Source of the DNA: Chloroflexota bacterium | GTDB taxonomy: Bacteria > Chloroflexota > UBA6077 > CF-72 | Assembly (NCBI GenBank): GCA_016191465.1 | Contig: JACPOP010000014.1 | Location: 124,001 to 188,000 of the forward strand | Direction of reading: 5' to 3' | Length of the DNA: 64,000 nucleotides | Part shown: one piece after another, positions 45,101 through 53,556 of the stretch | Layout: the number at the start of each line of letters is the position of its first letter | Numbering within the stretch: position 1 is the first letter of the stretch | The notes under the pieces: generated by a model | What the model was told of the DNA's origin: nothing | Database searches by the model: none | Seen by the model: only the letters and a program-made list of their open reading frames with translations | Translations under genes and position numbers: made by a program

Positions 45101-45436
45101 TGGCTTGCCGAGCTCCAGCCAGAGCTGTTCATCGAGATCAGCGTGGAGCTGGCGCGCGAGAAGGGCATCGCGAACCTCGACCGCGTCCGCGTGTCCAGCC
45201 CGCGCGCCAGTATCGAGGCCAAAGCGCTTGTTACCGGCCGCCTGCGTCCGTTTTCGATTGACGACGGGCAGGGCACCATGCGCACCGTGCACCAGGTTGG
45301 CCTGCCCTGGCACTGGGGGTACAAGGGCCTATCCACCGGCTCGGTGGTGAACGACCTCACCTCGCTGGTGATGGATCCGAACGTGTCCATGCACGAGGGC
45401 AAAGCCCTGGTCTGCAACCTTGAAAGGATCGGCTGA
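42131..45436 (+). CDS. fdhA: Formate dehydrogenase catalytic subunit, selenocysteine-containing
   Basis: 1101 residues when TGA 42761-42763 is read as selenocysteine 211. Twin-Arg signal SRREFIRLSGG near residue 25 marks Tat export. The 4Fe-4S motif ICPYCAVGCGQ plus NLCPKG precedes it. The context IENQARI-U-HSSSVPGLG matches the FdnG/FdoG active-site loop (ARV-U-HGPTV in E. coli). Past the TGA the molybdopterin domains continue without break (GSDMAECHPVAFRW, VDPRFTRT, GNIGRPGGGI, IGQNPAVGG). It oxidises formate to CO2 on the outer side of the membrane with a bis-MGD Mo/W centre. Annotation programs would split it into two genes (42131-42763 and 42791-45436). Confidence 0.95.
42761..42796 (+). 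promoter_or_regulatory. Selenocysteine codon and SECIS hairpin
   Basis: TGA at 42761-42763, then CCCC (42778-42781), loop GGTCT (42782-42786), GGGG (42787-42790), with further weaker pairs outside (T-G, G-T, C-G). The loop GGUCU equals that of the E. coli fdhF SECIS, and the 18-nt distance from TGA to loop is the same. This should bind SelB and direct Sec insertion. Confidence 0.9.
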
Positions 45437-46518
45437 TGAGCAGTCTGTTCCCGGGCCTCCCGCCGCTTGAGCCGCGGGCCGCGCAGCTCCAGCCCACGCC
45501 GCCGACGCTCCCCAACCAGCCGGCGCCGGTCACCAAGGAGCCCACGCCGGGCGCTGTTACGGGCACGGGGCCGTCGTCCCAGCCGCTGCCGCCGCAGCCG
45601 CAGGTTGGCACCGCGCCAGTCCCCGGCCAGCCCGTTCCGTTCACGGGCACCGGCACCCCTGCCTCGCCGGTCACCTTCAAGCGGGGTGAGCCGGTCGGGT
45701 TCTTTACCGATGCGACGCTGTGCATCGGCTGCAAGGCCTGTGAGGTGGCCTGCAAGGAGTGGAACCAGTTGCCCGCCGAGCTCGGCAAGGACGGCCAGAC
45801 GCTGCCCATGTCCGGGCAGTCGTACGACAACACCCTCCACCTGAGTGGAACGACCTACCGCCACGTCGCCTTCGTGGAGAACTTCGATCTGAGCGATCCC
45901 AACCGCGTCGGCGGCCAGTGGAGCATGATGTCGGACGTTTGCAAGCACTGCGTCCAGGCGGGGTGCCTGGAAGTGTGCCCGACCGGCGCCATCATGCGGA
46001 CCGAGTTCGACACGGTCTACATCCAGCAGGACATCTGCAACGGCTGCCGCTACTGCGTGACCGCGTGCCCGTTCGGGGTGATCGAGATGACGGAGCAGGG
46101 CGTCGCCGGCAAGTGCACCTTCTGCTACGACCGGCTCCAGTCAGGCCTCACGCCCGCGTGCGCCCAGGCGTGCCCGACCGCCAGCATCAGCTTCGGCCCC
46201 ATTGACCAGATCCAGCAGCGGGCTGATGCCCGCCTCGCGAGCCTGCACCAGGAGGGCCGGACAAAAGCGCAGTTGTACGGCCGTGACCCTTCGATGCTGG
46301 GCGGTCTCAACGCCTTCTTCCTCATCGAAGACAGCCCCGAGAAGTACGGCCTCCCGGTTGCCCCGCAACTGCCCAGCCGCAACAACCTGCCGAGCGGGTT
46401 GCTGGGCCTCGCCGCGGCCGTCCTAACCGGGCTGGCGTCGATGCTGGCGTTCCGCAAACACCGGGTCGAGACGGTCGCCGCCGAGGGAGAAGAAGGAGGG
46501 GCCGCGCATGCCTCCTGA
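45436..46518 (+). CDS. fdhB: Formate dehydrogenase iron-sulfur subunit
   Basis: 360 residues; its ATG shares one base with the fdhA stop. A Pro/Thr-rich N-terminal extension of about 70 residues is followed by four ferredoxin-like cluster motifs: CIGCKACEVACKEW, CKHCVQAGCLEVCPTGA, CNGCRYCVTACPFG and CTFCYDRLQSGLTPACAQACPT. A C-terminal membrane helix (about 315-335, LGLAAAVLTGLASMLAF) anchors it. It carries electrons from FdhA to the membrane subunit. The Pro-rich extension is unusual and has no assigned role. Confidence 0.95.
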   Translation: MSSLFPGLPPLEPRAAQLQPTPPTLPNQPAPVTKEPTPGAVTGTGPSSQPLPPQPQVGTAPVPGQPVPFTGTGTPASPVTFKRGEPVGFFTDATLCIGCKACEVACKEWNQLPAELGKDGQTLPMSGQSYDNTLHLSGTTYRHVAFVENFDLSDPNRVGGQWSMMSDVCKHCVQAGCLEVCPTGAIMRTEFDTVYIQQDICNGCRYCVTACPFGVIEMTEQGVAGKCTFCYDRLQSGLTPACAQACPTASISFGPIDQIQQRADARLASLHQEGRTKAQLYGRDPSMLGGLNAFFLIEDSPEKYGLPVAPQLPSRNNLPSGLLGLAAAVLTGLASMLAFRKHRVETVAAEGEEGGAAHAS

Positions 46519-47425
46519 CTTCAACCCCAGCTTCGTCCCGCCGCAGTGGGCGTGGTGGGTGGTGCTGTACTTCTTCCTGGGCGGCATCACCGGCGGCACG
46601 TACTTCGCCGCGGCCTGGCTGGACCTCTTTGGCGATCGCGGCGATCGAGGCATCGTCCGCATGGCGCACCTGCTGGCGTTCCCGCTGATCCTGCTCAGCG
46701 CCGGGTTGCTGATCGTGGATCTCGGCCGCCCCGAGCGCTTCTTGAACATGATCGTGCAAAGCGAGCGGTTCCCGCTGCCGATGTTCAAGCCCTATTCGCC
46801 CATGTCGGCCGGCTCGCTCATACTGGCGCTGTTCGGCGCCATCTCGTTCATCTCCTTCCTGGATGCAGTCTTCACACGCGGCCGCGAGCGCTGGCTCCAC
46901 CGCGCTGGGAGCGTTGTGGGCAAGGTGATCTCGTTCGTCGGCGGAATCGCTGGGCTGGCCCTTGCCGGCTACACCGGCTGGCTGCTCAACGTCACCAACG
47001 AGCCCGTCTGGGGCACCAGCCCCTTCATCAGCGCGCTGTTCGTCTTCTCGGGCATCTCGACGGGCATAGCCGCCATCCTCATCGCCGCCGCCCGCTTGCC
47101 CGATTCCACGCGGGTCAAGCTCGAAGAGGCGGACAACTACCTCATGGGTTTCGAGCTGCTCACCCTGCTGGTGTTCCTGCTGACGCTCGGCTCGGTCGGC
47201 GTGCGCTTCGTCGTCGGCCAGCCACTGGTGGTGCTGCTATTCGCGGTGACGATCATCGTTGGGTTGCTGCTGCCGTTCCTGCTGCACCTGCGGCCGCGCC
47301 TCCTGGGGGGACACCGGACCGCCACTGCCGCGGCGGCTGCCCTGGCGCTCGTGGGCGGTTTCGCCCTGCGCTGGGCGGTTCTTGCCGGACCGCAGGGCAT
47401 CACTCTGCAGGGGATCAGCCTGTGA
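46508..47425 (+). CDS. nrfD: NrfD/PsrC-type membrane subunit of formate dehydrogenase
   Basis: 305 residues, about eight membrane helices. The N-terminal WWVVLYFFLGGITGGTYFAA and LLIVDLGRPERFLNM with FKPYSPMSAGSLIL are typical NrfD motifs (quinone site region). It replaces the cytochrome b FdnI of enterobacteria, so electrons should go to the quinone pool. It overlaps fdhB by 11 bp and has GAAGGAGG before its start. Confidence 0.93.
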   Translation: MPPDFNPSFVPPQWAWWVVLYFFLGGITGGTYFAAAWLDLFGDRGDRGIVRMAHLLAFPLILLSAGLLIVDLGRPERFLNMIVQSERFPLPMFKPYSPMSAGSLILALFGAISFISFLDAVFTRGRERWLHRAGSVVGKVISFVGGIAGLALAGYTGWLLNVTNEPVWGTSPFISALFVFSGISTGIAAILIAAARLPDSTRVKLEEADNYLMGFELLTLLVFLLTLGSVGVRFVVGQPLVVLLFAVTIIVGLLLPFLLHLRPRLLGGHRTATAAAAALALVGGFALRWAVLAGPQGITLQGISL

Positions 47426-47670
47426 TGCCGCGCCACCGGGTCGCGCTCGTCGTCACGTTGGCGAGTGCCGCGGTGCTCGCCGGTGCTCAGGCGTGCTCGC
47501 CCGAGGCCAGCCGCACCAGGGGCGGCGGGCCCGGTGCGGACGTGGGTAACCATTCGGCGCGCAATCCTCAGCCCGCCACCCCGCCCGCGCTGGGCGGGGC
47601 CGAGCCGGGCCTGCGCGAGCCGTCCCGGCAGCCGGGCAGCCCGCCGGGCGGTGTACCGCCGCGGCCGTGA
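47425..47670 (+). CDS. Small putative secreted lipoprotein in the formate dehydrogenase operon
   Basis: 81 residues; ATG overlaps the nrfD stop by one base and its own stop overlaps the fdhE GTG start by four. A hydrophobic signal (about 6-20, VALVVTLASAAVLAG) is followed by AQACSPEAS, a possible but non-ideal lipobox, then a Pro/Gly/Arg-rich tail. No family was recognised. Its exact fit into the operon argues that it is translated. Confidence 0.65.
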   Translation: MPRHRVALVVTLASAAVLAGAQACSPEASRTRGGGPGADVGNHSARNPQPATPPALGGAEPGLREPSRQPGSPPGGVPPRP

Positions 47671-48623
47671 CCGCGGACCTGCGGTCCGACCCGGCCACCG
47701 ACCCCCTGGCGATCGAGCGCCTGGACCGGCTTGCAGGTCGGTTACGCAGCGCCCGTCCCTGGCACGCGCCGGCCATCGATCTCCACGCTCGGCTGCTGCG
47801 GGAGACGCTCGCCGCCGCTCGCGCGCCACGGGCCGACGCGCTGCCTCGGGACTCGCAACGGGTGGCGGAGACGCTCGCCGCGGGCGTGCCGCTGCTCCAC
47901 CAGGAGCCGGTTCACGTGGATGTCGTCTACGCGGGCGATCTCTTTGGCCGGCTGGTCAATGCCCTCGCAGGTCTGGAATCCGCGCCGCAGGGCGTGGATG
48001 CGGTCATCGCCGCGGCAACGAGTGGACTGATCGATCCGCACACACTCTTCCGCGAGGCGTTCGTCCAGCATTTTGACCACCTCGCTGAGATGGCGATTGT
48101 CGCGGGTGCTGACCCGGACCTGCTGACCGTACTGGCACGCCTGGCCGTCAGCCCGCTGCTCCGTGCCTACGCTGACATGCTCGCTCCCATCGTGGGCGCT
48201 GCGATCGCGGGCACGGATGGCTCGCGCTGGCGGCGCGGCTTCTGCCTGGTCTGCGGCGCCTGGCCCGCGCTCGGAGAATTGCGCGGGCTGGAGCTCCAGC
48301 GGCACCTGCGCTGCGGGGCGTGTGGCACCTCCTGGCCGGCGCTCCGCCTGGAGTGCGTGTTCTGCGGCACCGAGGACTTCCGCCAGTTGCGGGCCCTGCA
48401 GGCCGAGGACGAGCGCCGTCTCCGGGTGGAGGTCTGCGACCGCTGCCACCGCTATCTGAAGGTGCTGAACGCCTTCGACCCTACCCCTTCATACCTGGTG
48501 GCGCTGGAGGACGTCGCCTCAGCGCACCTCGACGCGGCAGCGGTCGAGCGCGGCTTTTCCCGACCCGACGGTACGGGCTTCCGCCTGGAGATCGACTCGG
48601 CCGCCGCGGAACCCTCCCTGTGA
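47667..48623 (+). CDS. fdhE: Formate dehydrogenase accessory protein FdhE
   Basis: 318 residues, GTG start. The rubredoxin-like zinc/iron part has four CxxC pairs: FCLVCGAWP, CGACGTSW, CVFCGTEDF and VCDRCHRYLK, followed by the FdhE-specific PSYLVALEDVASAHLD. FdhE binds and matures the Tat-exported catalytic subunit before translocation, which fits the Tat signal of FdhA. Confidence 0.95.
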   Translation: MTADLRSDPATDPLAIERLDRLAGRLRSARPWHAPAIDLHARLLRETLAAARAPRADALPRDSQRVAETLAAGVPLLHQEPVHVDVVYAGDLFGRLVNALAGLESAPQGVDAVIAAATSGLIDPHTLFREAFVQHFDHLAEMAIVAGADPDLLTVLARLAVSPLLRAYADMLAPIVGAAIAGTDGSRWRRGFCLVCGAWPALGELRGLELQRHLRCGACGTSWPALRLECVFCGTEDFRQLRALQAEDERRLRVEVCDRCHRYLKVLNAFDPTPSYLVALEDVASAHLDAAAVERGFSRPDGTGFRLEIDSAAAEPSL

Positions 48624-48955
48624 CGGCTTCCGCCCAATCCCTCGCGCCGGATGAGTTCGCGCGACTGCTCCTCAATGGCATCGCCGTCTCCGAAGCGCGG
48701 TCGCGGCGTCGCAAGCGTGACCAGAAGCCGGACGAAGCCGGCCTGGCCATCAAGCGCACCCTGCTGGAAGGAATCGCCGCCGAGGCGCCGGATGAGGCCG
48801 CGCTCGGCGAGTGGCTTCTCGACCGTGTCCTCGCCTCCCCCGTCAGCGGCGCCACCCGCGCCATGGCCGCCATGGTGCTGGAGGAGTACCAGGTCGCCCG
48901 GTCCGACCCGGAGTTCCGTCGCTGGCTCGGCCAGGCGTCGGGAGACGAGTCGTGA
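48620..48955 (+). CDS. Hypothetical protein at the end of the fdh operon
   Basis: 111 residues; GTG start overlaps the fdhE stop (GTGA). Helical and charged, with SEARSRRRKRDQKPDEAGLA and AALGEWLLDRVLASPVSG and MVLEEYQVARSDPEFRRWL. No signal peptide, Cys pair or known domain. Its coupling to fdhE suggests a role in FDH assembly or regulation. Confidence 0.75.
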   Translation: MTASAQSLAPDEFARLLLNGIAVSEARSRRRKRDQKPDEAGLAIKRTLLEGIAAEAPDEAALGEWLLDRVLASPVSGATRAMAAMVLEEYQVARSDPEFRRWLGQASGDES

Positions 48956-49096
48956 TGGAGGCCGCGTGGATCGTCGTTCCGCCGTTGCAAGACGGATCCA
49001 TTCAAAGGCGGCATAGCGTCACAACCGGCCGTCCGATCCGTCTACGTTAGACTGAATTGAGAAGCCGTGTCGGTCCGGCCGGTCAGTGCATCTCTG

Positions 49097-49411
49097 ATGC
49101 GTGTGACGCAGGGAGCCAACGTGGCGGCGGACGAGATGTATAGCGAGTGGCGAGGGGACATCCGCCGTATTGCGCGGATGCATGGTCCACGCGGTCTTAT
49201 GGTGTTCGGCTCCTTCGCGCGCGGCGAGGCGCGGCCGGATAGTGATCTGGATCTCCTGGTAGACCTCGAACCCGGCCGGGGACTGCTCGATCTCATCGCG
49301 ATTAAGCAGGACCTGGAGGACCTCCTCGGCCGGACCGTGGACGTCGTCACCGAGGCGGGCATGAGTCCGTACATCCGTGAGCACGTCGTGCGGAATGCCA
49401 TGCCCCTATGA
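49097..49411 (+). CDS. mntA: MntA-type nucleotidyltransferase (antitoxin of a HepT/MntA pair)
   Basis: 104 residues from the ATG at 49097; GTG 49067 or ATG 49136 are alternatives. The minimal nucleotidyltransferase motif is intact: GSFARGEARPDSDLDLLVD, with the GS-x-ARG and D-x-D catalytic residues. MntA proteins neutralise the HepT RNase by AMPylation. The stop overlaps the start of a HepT-like frame by four bases. Confidence 0.88.
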   Translation: MRVTQGANVAADEMYSEWRGDIRRIARMHGPRGLMVFGSFARGEARPDSDLDLLVDLEPGRGLLDLIAIKQDLEDLLGRTVDVVTEAGMSPYIREHVVRNAMPL

Positions 49412-49503
49412 ACCGGGACTCCGTGTACCTGCGCCACATGCTGGATGCCATCCAGAAGGTCGACCGGTATGTCATGGTCGGCCATGAACAGTTCATTATG
49501 CCC
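49408..49503 (+). pseudogene. hepT: Truncated HepT toxin fragment
   Basis: The frame starts MNRDSVYLRHMLDAIQKVDRY VMVGHEQF in two joined parts, matching the first about 30 residues of HepT (DUF86) proteins. After about residue 31 it runs into codons antisense to the next, convergent gene, and homology ends. The RxxxxH RNase motif of HepT is therefore lost. This appears to be a deletion or rearrangement scar. Confidence 0.75.
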
Positions 49504-49509
49504 AGCCTC

Positions 49510-50622
49510 CTAGCCCGAGCGGACCCGCTCGCGGCGGCGGGTTACGGCGAAGGTGATGAGCGCCAGGGCGCCGAGGATCACGACCACCATGCCAGCCAGG
49601 ACGTAGGCCTTCTCGATGGAGGGCGCCTCGGGCGCGGTGTGCAGGCTGAGGCCGAGCGTGCCGAGCACGGCCGAGACGGCGTACAGCACCAGCACCGTAT
49701 TGCGTGTGCTCAACCCGAGGTCGTGCAGCTTCATGGGCAGGTGCTCGCGGTCACCCCCGAGCTGCGGTCGGGCGCCCCGGGTGAGGCGGCGGAAGATGAC
49801 CCAGGCTGCATCCAGGATGGGCACGCCCATCACCAGGATGGCCGTGCCCACCTTGGCACCGCCCAGGATGCCACTCGCCGCCAGCCCGAAACCCAGCAGC
49901 AGCGAGCCGGACGTGCCCATGAAGATCGACGCCGGGGGTCGATTCCGCCCCAGGAATCCGAGACAGACTCCAGCCAGCACCAGCGGAAACAGCGCCACGG
50001 AAAATTGCAGGAACAGTAAGGCACGCGCGGCCAGGACCAGCGCCCCCATGATCGTGATCCCCGAAGCCAGCCCGTCCATGACGTCGACCCAGTTGATCGC
50101 GTTCATCATGCCCACGAACCACAGCACGCTGACCGGCACGTCCAGCCAGAGCGGAAGCTTAAGGGGGTCGCCAAACGGCTGGGCGATGCTGCTCACCCGT
50201 AGCCCGAACGCCACGGGGATGCTGGCGACCACCACCTGTCCGACCAACTGGGGCCACGGACCCAACCGGCGTCGGTCGTCCAGGAGCGCCAGGGGCACGA
50301 TCGCCAGCGTCCCGAGGACGATGCCGAGCATCCGCTGATCGTCCTCGGCGTTCCAGTCAGCGCCTTCCCCGGGTGAGCTGAGGAACCAGCCGCGGGCGGC
50401 GTAGCCGAGCGCGAGCGCGAGCCACAGGCCGCCGAGCATCGCGTAACCGCCCGTGCGCGGGATGACACGGTCCTGCACCTCGCCCGGCCGCGGGGCATCC
50501 ACCACCCCCAGTCGCTCGCCCGCGTGTTCCGCCATCAGGACCAGGAGGTACGTGGCTGCGAGCGCCGCCAGGAAGGCGCCGATGAGCCACGGCGCCGGGT
50601 TGATACCGCCGCTCGGGCTCAC
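49510..50622 (-). CDS. MraY/WecA-like polyprenyl-phosphate sugar-1-phosphate transferase
   Basis: 370 residues with about ten helices. Motifs of the family: DD in ALLDDRRRLGP, NAINWVDVMDGLASG (catalytic Asp) and the cytoplasmic loop GDREHLPMKLHDLGLS. It links a sugar-1-phosphate to undecaprenyl phosphate and so starts a cell-wall or surface polymer. The WecA group is more likely than MraY because the neighbours are polysaccharide genes. It overlaps the next gene by four bases. Confidence 0.9.
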   Translation of the reverse strand: MSPSGGINPAPWLIGAFLAALAATYLLVLMAEHAGERLGVVDAPRPGEVQDRVIPRTGGYAMLGGLWLALALGYAARGWFLSSPGEGADWNAEDDQRMLGIVLGTLAIVPLALLDDRRRLGPWPQLVGQVVVASIPVAFGLRVSSIAQPFGDPLKLPLWLDVPVSVLWFVGMMNAINWVDVMDGLASGITIMGALVLAARALLFLQFSVALFPLVLAGVCLGFLGRNRPPASIFMGTSGSLLLGFGLAASGILGGAKVGTAILVMGVPILDAAWVIFRRLTRGARPQLGGDREHLPMKLHDLGLSTRNTVLVLYAVSAVLGTLGLSLHTAPEAPSIEKAYVLAGMVVVILGALALITFAVTRRRERVRSG

Positions 50623-51698
50623 TGAAGCGCCCCGGCGGACGCCATCGCCACCTGGCGGACGCTCCGCCCGTTGCCCAGGCGGACAAGGCGCCGAAGGCGC
50701 TCAACGGTGTCGTGCACCTGGTCCAACGCAGTGTCCGGGCGCCTCGTCGAGACGGCCAGGACACCCGTCGCGGGACTGGGCCCGGCGGTCTCGTTCCGCG
50801 ACAGCAGGACCTCATCCAATCGTTCGCCGGGGCGCACGCCGACGATGTGCACCGGGTACGGATCTTCGCTCGGGCGATGCCACGCCGCCAGCCGCCGCGC
50901 CGTCTCTAGCACCGGGATCGCAGCGCCGCAGTCGGGCATGAAGACCGTGCCCGATCGGCCGCGGCCGCCGGCCTGAAGCACCAGCCACAGCGCTTCGTTC
51001 ATGCTGATCCAGTAGCGGGTCATGCGCTCGTCGGTCACCGAGAGCGGCGCGCCGTCCAGTACCTGCTGGCTAAACGTTTCGATGACGCTGCCGCGGGTGC
51101 CGACGATGTTGACGAAGCGGGCGACCACCCACCGGTCGTCGGTCCCCGCCTGTGCCGCGCGTTTCTGGACGAGTGCCTCACCGAGTCGCTTGGTAGCCCC
51201 GTACAGGCTCGGCGGATCGACGCTCTTATCGCTGGAGGGATACACGAACGCTCGCGTGCCAACGCTCGTGGCAGCCTCGATCAGCGCAGCGGTGGCGAGG
51301 ACGTTCGCCTCGACGACCCCCTCCGGGAATCGCTCGCCGTACGGAACGTGCTTGGCCGCCGCCAGGTGGATGATCACCTCGGGCCGCAGGCGCTGGACCA
51401 GACGCGTGAGCCGGCGTGTGTCGCGAACGTCGAGCAGCTCGTAGCTCCGCGTGGACGTTGCCGGTCCGACGAGCCGCTCCAGGCCGAACAGCGAATACTC
51501 GTGATGATCGACCAGCGCGAGCGCCCCGAGATCGAGTCCCGCCAGCACCCGGCTGAGTGGTGTGCCGACGCTCCCAGCGGCACCCGTGACGAGCACGCGT
51601 CGGCCCGCGAGCCAGGCTGCCGCTTCACCGAGGTCCCCGGCGTACTGCGGCCGCCCGAGCAGGGTTTCCACCGGTACGGGCTCCGTCCGCACGCTCAC
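50619..51698 (-). CDS. UDP-GlcNAc 4,6-dehydratase-like NAD(P) enzyme (PseB/CapD type)
   Basis: 359 residues. Rossmann start RRVLVTGAAGSVGTPLSRVL; catalytic region PSSDKSVDPPSLYGATKRL, with the Asp-Lys pair and YGATK of inverting PseB/CapD-type dehydratases. It lacks the N-terminal membrane domain of CapD, so it is soluble. It modifies a nucleotide sugar for the polymer made by this cluster. It overlaps both neighbours by four bases. Confidence 0.88.
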   Translation of the reverse strand: MSVRTEPVPVETLLGRPQYAGDLGEAAAWLAGRRVLVTGAAGSVGTPLSRVLAGLDLGALALVDHHEYSLFGLERLVGPATSTRSYELLDVRDTRRLTRLVQRLRPEVIIHLAAAKHVPYGERFPEGVVEANVLATAALIEAATSVGTRAFVYPSSDKSVDPPSLYGATKRLGEALVQKRAAQAGTDDRWVVARFVNIVGTRGSVIETFSQQVLDGAPLSVTDERMTRYWISMNEALWLVLQAGGRGRSGTVFMPDCGAAIPVLETARRLAAWHRPSEDPYPVHIVGVRPGERLDEVLLSRNETAGPSPATGVLAVSTRRPDTALDQVHDTVERLRRLVRLGNGRSVRQVAMASAGALQ

Positions 51699-52663
51699 CG
51701 CGCCAGCACCGCCCGCATGCGCTGGTAGGCATCGCGCATCCAGCGCGCATCATCCTGGTTCGCTTCGAGGGTCTCGGTCACGATGTGCCGGGCATGCTCC
51801 CCGAGCCACGCGATGGCTGGAGCCAGGTTGAAATCGCCCTCGGCATAGGGCAGTCCCTCACCGAGGATCCCGGCCGCGTTCGAGACCTGCGCGTTCGCGC
51901 AGCGGCCCCCAAACTGGCGGACATAGCCGAGCAGCGAATCTGGCTCCGAGGGCAAACCGTGGCGGAGGAAGCGGAGCAGTGGCTCGCGCCAGACGTGCCC
52001 GTCGCCCCACGCCTCGCCCAGTCCCGTGCCCCGGCCCTCGGCGAGCGCCCGTGCGTTCAGGTACAGGCCCGCGTGCGACGTGTCGGGCAGAATGGCCAGG
52101 CCGGGGATCTCCTGGGCAAGCCACAGCAGGTCGGCGGCCGCCATGCCGATGGGGGTGAAGAAGTAGCCCCCCTCGCGCATGCGCAGCACCGGCGGCATGT
52201 TCTCCACGGTGGGCACGGCGCCCGCCGCGATGATCGTGTCCGTGAAGTGCTGGAGGAATGGCACGCACCGCCGCAGCAGGGTGTCGTGGCACGCACTGGT
52301 CAGTCGATCGAGATCGTCGGACGGCGCGATCACGTGGATGTTCACCGCCTTTGCGCCAATCCGCTGGGCCATCCACGCCAGGCGCTCCACCACCAGCGCA
52401 TCAGCCTCGGCGGATCGGGTGACGTCGAAGAACGCGCCATCCAACGATCCGACGGGCCCCTCGATGAGCCACGCAAATCCCTCCGGGACGGGGGCCGCCT
52501 CGAGACGCCGCACGGCGGCCTCCATCGCGGCCTGGTCGGCGATATCGCCCACGTCCAGGTACAGCTCCAGTCCCTCCGGCATCGAGCCGTCTGGGAGTGG
52601 GCGCAGCCGGTCGGCCAATTGCGCCGGCGTGGGCCGCGCCTTCAGACACAGCCGCGCGGTCAT
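51695..52663 (-). CDS. Xylose-isomerase-like TIM-barrel protein
   Basis: 322 residues. Strand-end motifs of the AP-endonuclease-2/sugar-isomerase barrel are seen: AVNIHVIAP, PTVENMPP, ILPDTSHAGLY and VTETLEAN, giving His, Glu, Asp/His and Glu metal ligands. It may isomerise or epimerise a sugar or sugar acid. It overlaps both flanking epimerase genes by four bases, so it belongs to the polysaccharide operon. Confidence 0.8.
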   Translation of the reverse strand: MTARLCLKARPTPAQLADRLRPLPDGSMPEGLELYLDVGDIADQAAMEAAVRRLEAAPVPEGFAWLIEGPVGSLDGAFFDVTRSAEADALVVERLAWMAQRIGAKAVNIHVIAPSDDLDRLTSACHDTLLRRCVPFLQHFTDTIIAAGAVPTVENMPPVLRMREGGYFFTPIGMAAADLLWLAQEIPGLAILPDTSHAGLYLNARALAEGRGTGLGEAWGDGHVWREPLLRFLRHGLPSEPDSLLGYVRQFGGRCANAQVSNAAGILGEGLPYAEGDFNLAPAIAWLGEHARHIVTETLEANQDDARWMRDAYQRMRAVLAR

Positions 52664-53556
52664 GCGGCGATCCCATGTGCGGCGGCCCAGTCGATGTACC
52701 GCTCCAGGCCCTCGCGAAGGCCGGTCTCTGCTCGGAATCCCAGCTCGTCACGCGCCCGGGTGACGTCGGCCACGAGATCCCTCCCGAGCGGCTCGGTGGG
52801 ATCCTCCGCGATGGCGGATTGCGAGCCGGTCATCTCCAGCACCCGGTCCGCAAGCGCGCGGAACGAGGTGCCGATCCCCGTCGCCACGTTCATTACACGG
52901 GGTGCTGCCGACGGCTGCTGGACGGTCAGGAGAATGCCGCGCGCCACGTCGCGTGCATCGGTAAAGTCACGCTTGCCGCTGGATTGCACGACCAGCGGCT
53001 TCCCTTCGAGGGCGTTCCGTACAAAGATGGCCACGACCCCACTCAGGCCGTTGGGCTGCTGCCAGGGGCCGTACACCGAGAAGAAGCGCAGCACCGTCGT
53101 CGGGACGCCCAGGTGCTCCGCCTCCATGCGGCACCACAGCTCGGCGACCCACTTGGCATAGCCGTACGGGCTGTCCGGCGCGGGCGCGTCGTCCTCTCGG
53201 CACAACGCGGGGGACAGTGGATACACCCGTTGCGTGGAGGCGAAGACGAACGATGCTCCTGCGCCCCGGGCGGCTTCCAGGGCGTGCAGCGTGCCCGTGG
53301 CGTGCAACTGGGCGTACCGCAGCGGCTCACGACGGGACTCCGCGACGTCGCCCCTCCCGGCGAGATGCACCACCGCCTGGCAGCCGCGCGCTGCCCCCCG
53401 GAGCGCGAGCGCATCCGCCACGTCGCCCCGGACGTGCTCGACCCCGGAGAGGCCTTCGCCGCGGTGGAACGTGCGTGGCTCGTGGCCCGCTTCGCGCAGA
53501 GCCGCGACCGTGTGCCGGCCGATCAGGCCGGATGCGCCGGTAACGAGAACCCTCAC
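52660..53556 (-). CDS. NAD-dependent sugar epimerase/dehydratase
   Basis: 298 residues from GTG 53556. Short-chain extended fold: RVLVTGASGLIGRHTVAAL, catalytic Ser-Thr before Tyr in FASTQRVYP, and SPYGYAKWVAE with the Tyr-x3-Lys pair. The end LRFFSVYGPWQQP matches nucleotide-sugar epimerases. It overlaps the stop of the next epimerase gene (GTGA). Confidence 0.9.
   Translation of the reverse strand: MRVLVTGASGLIGRHTVAALREAGHEPRTFHRGEGLSGVEHVRGDVADALALRGAARGCQAVVHLAGRGDVAESRREPLRYAQLHATGTLHALEAARGAGASFVFASTQRVYPLSPALCREDDAPAPDSPYGYAKWVAELWCRMEAEHLGVPTTVLRFFSVYGPWQQPNGLSGVVAIFVRNALEGKPLVVQSSGKRDFTDARDVARGILLTVQQPSAAPRVMNVATGIGTSFRALADRVLEMTGSQSAIAEDPTEPLGRDLVADVTRARDELGFRAETGLREGLERYIDWAAAHGIAA

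Noticed and set aside
49500-50019. Continuation of the HepT frame to 203 residues
   Set aside because: Past residue 31 it is antisense to the MraY/WecA-like gene and has Gly/His/Asp-rich shadow composition.
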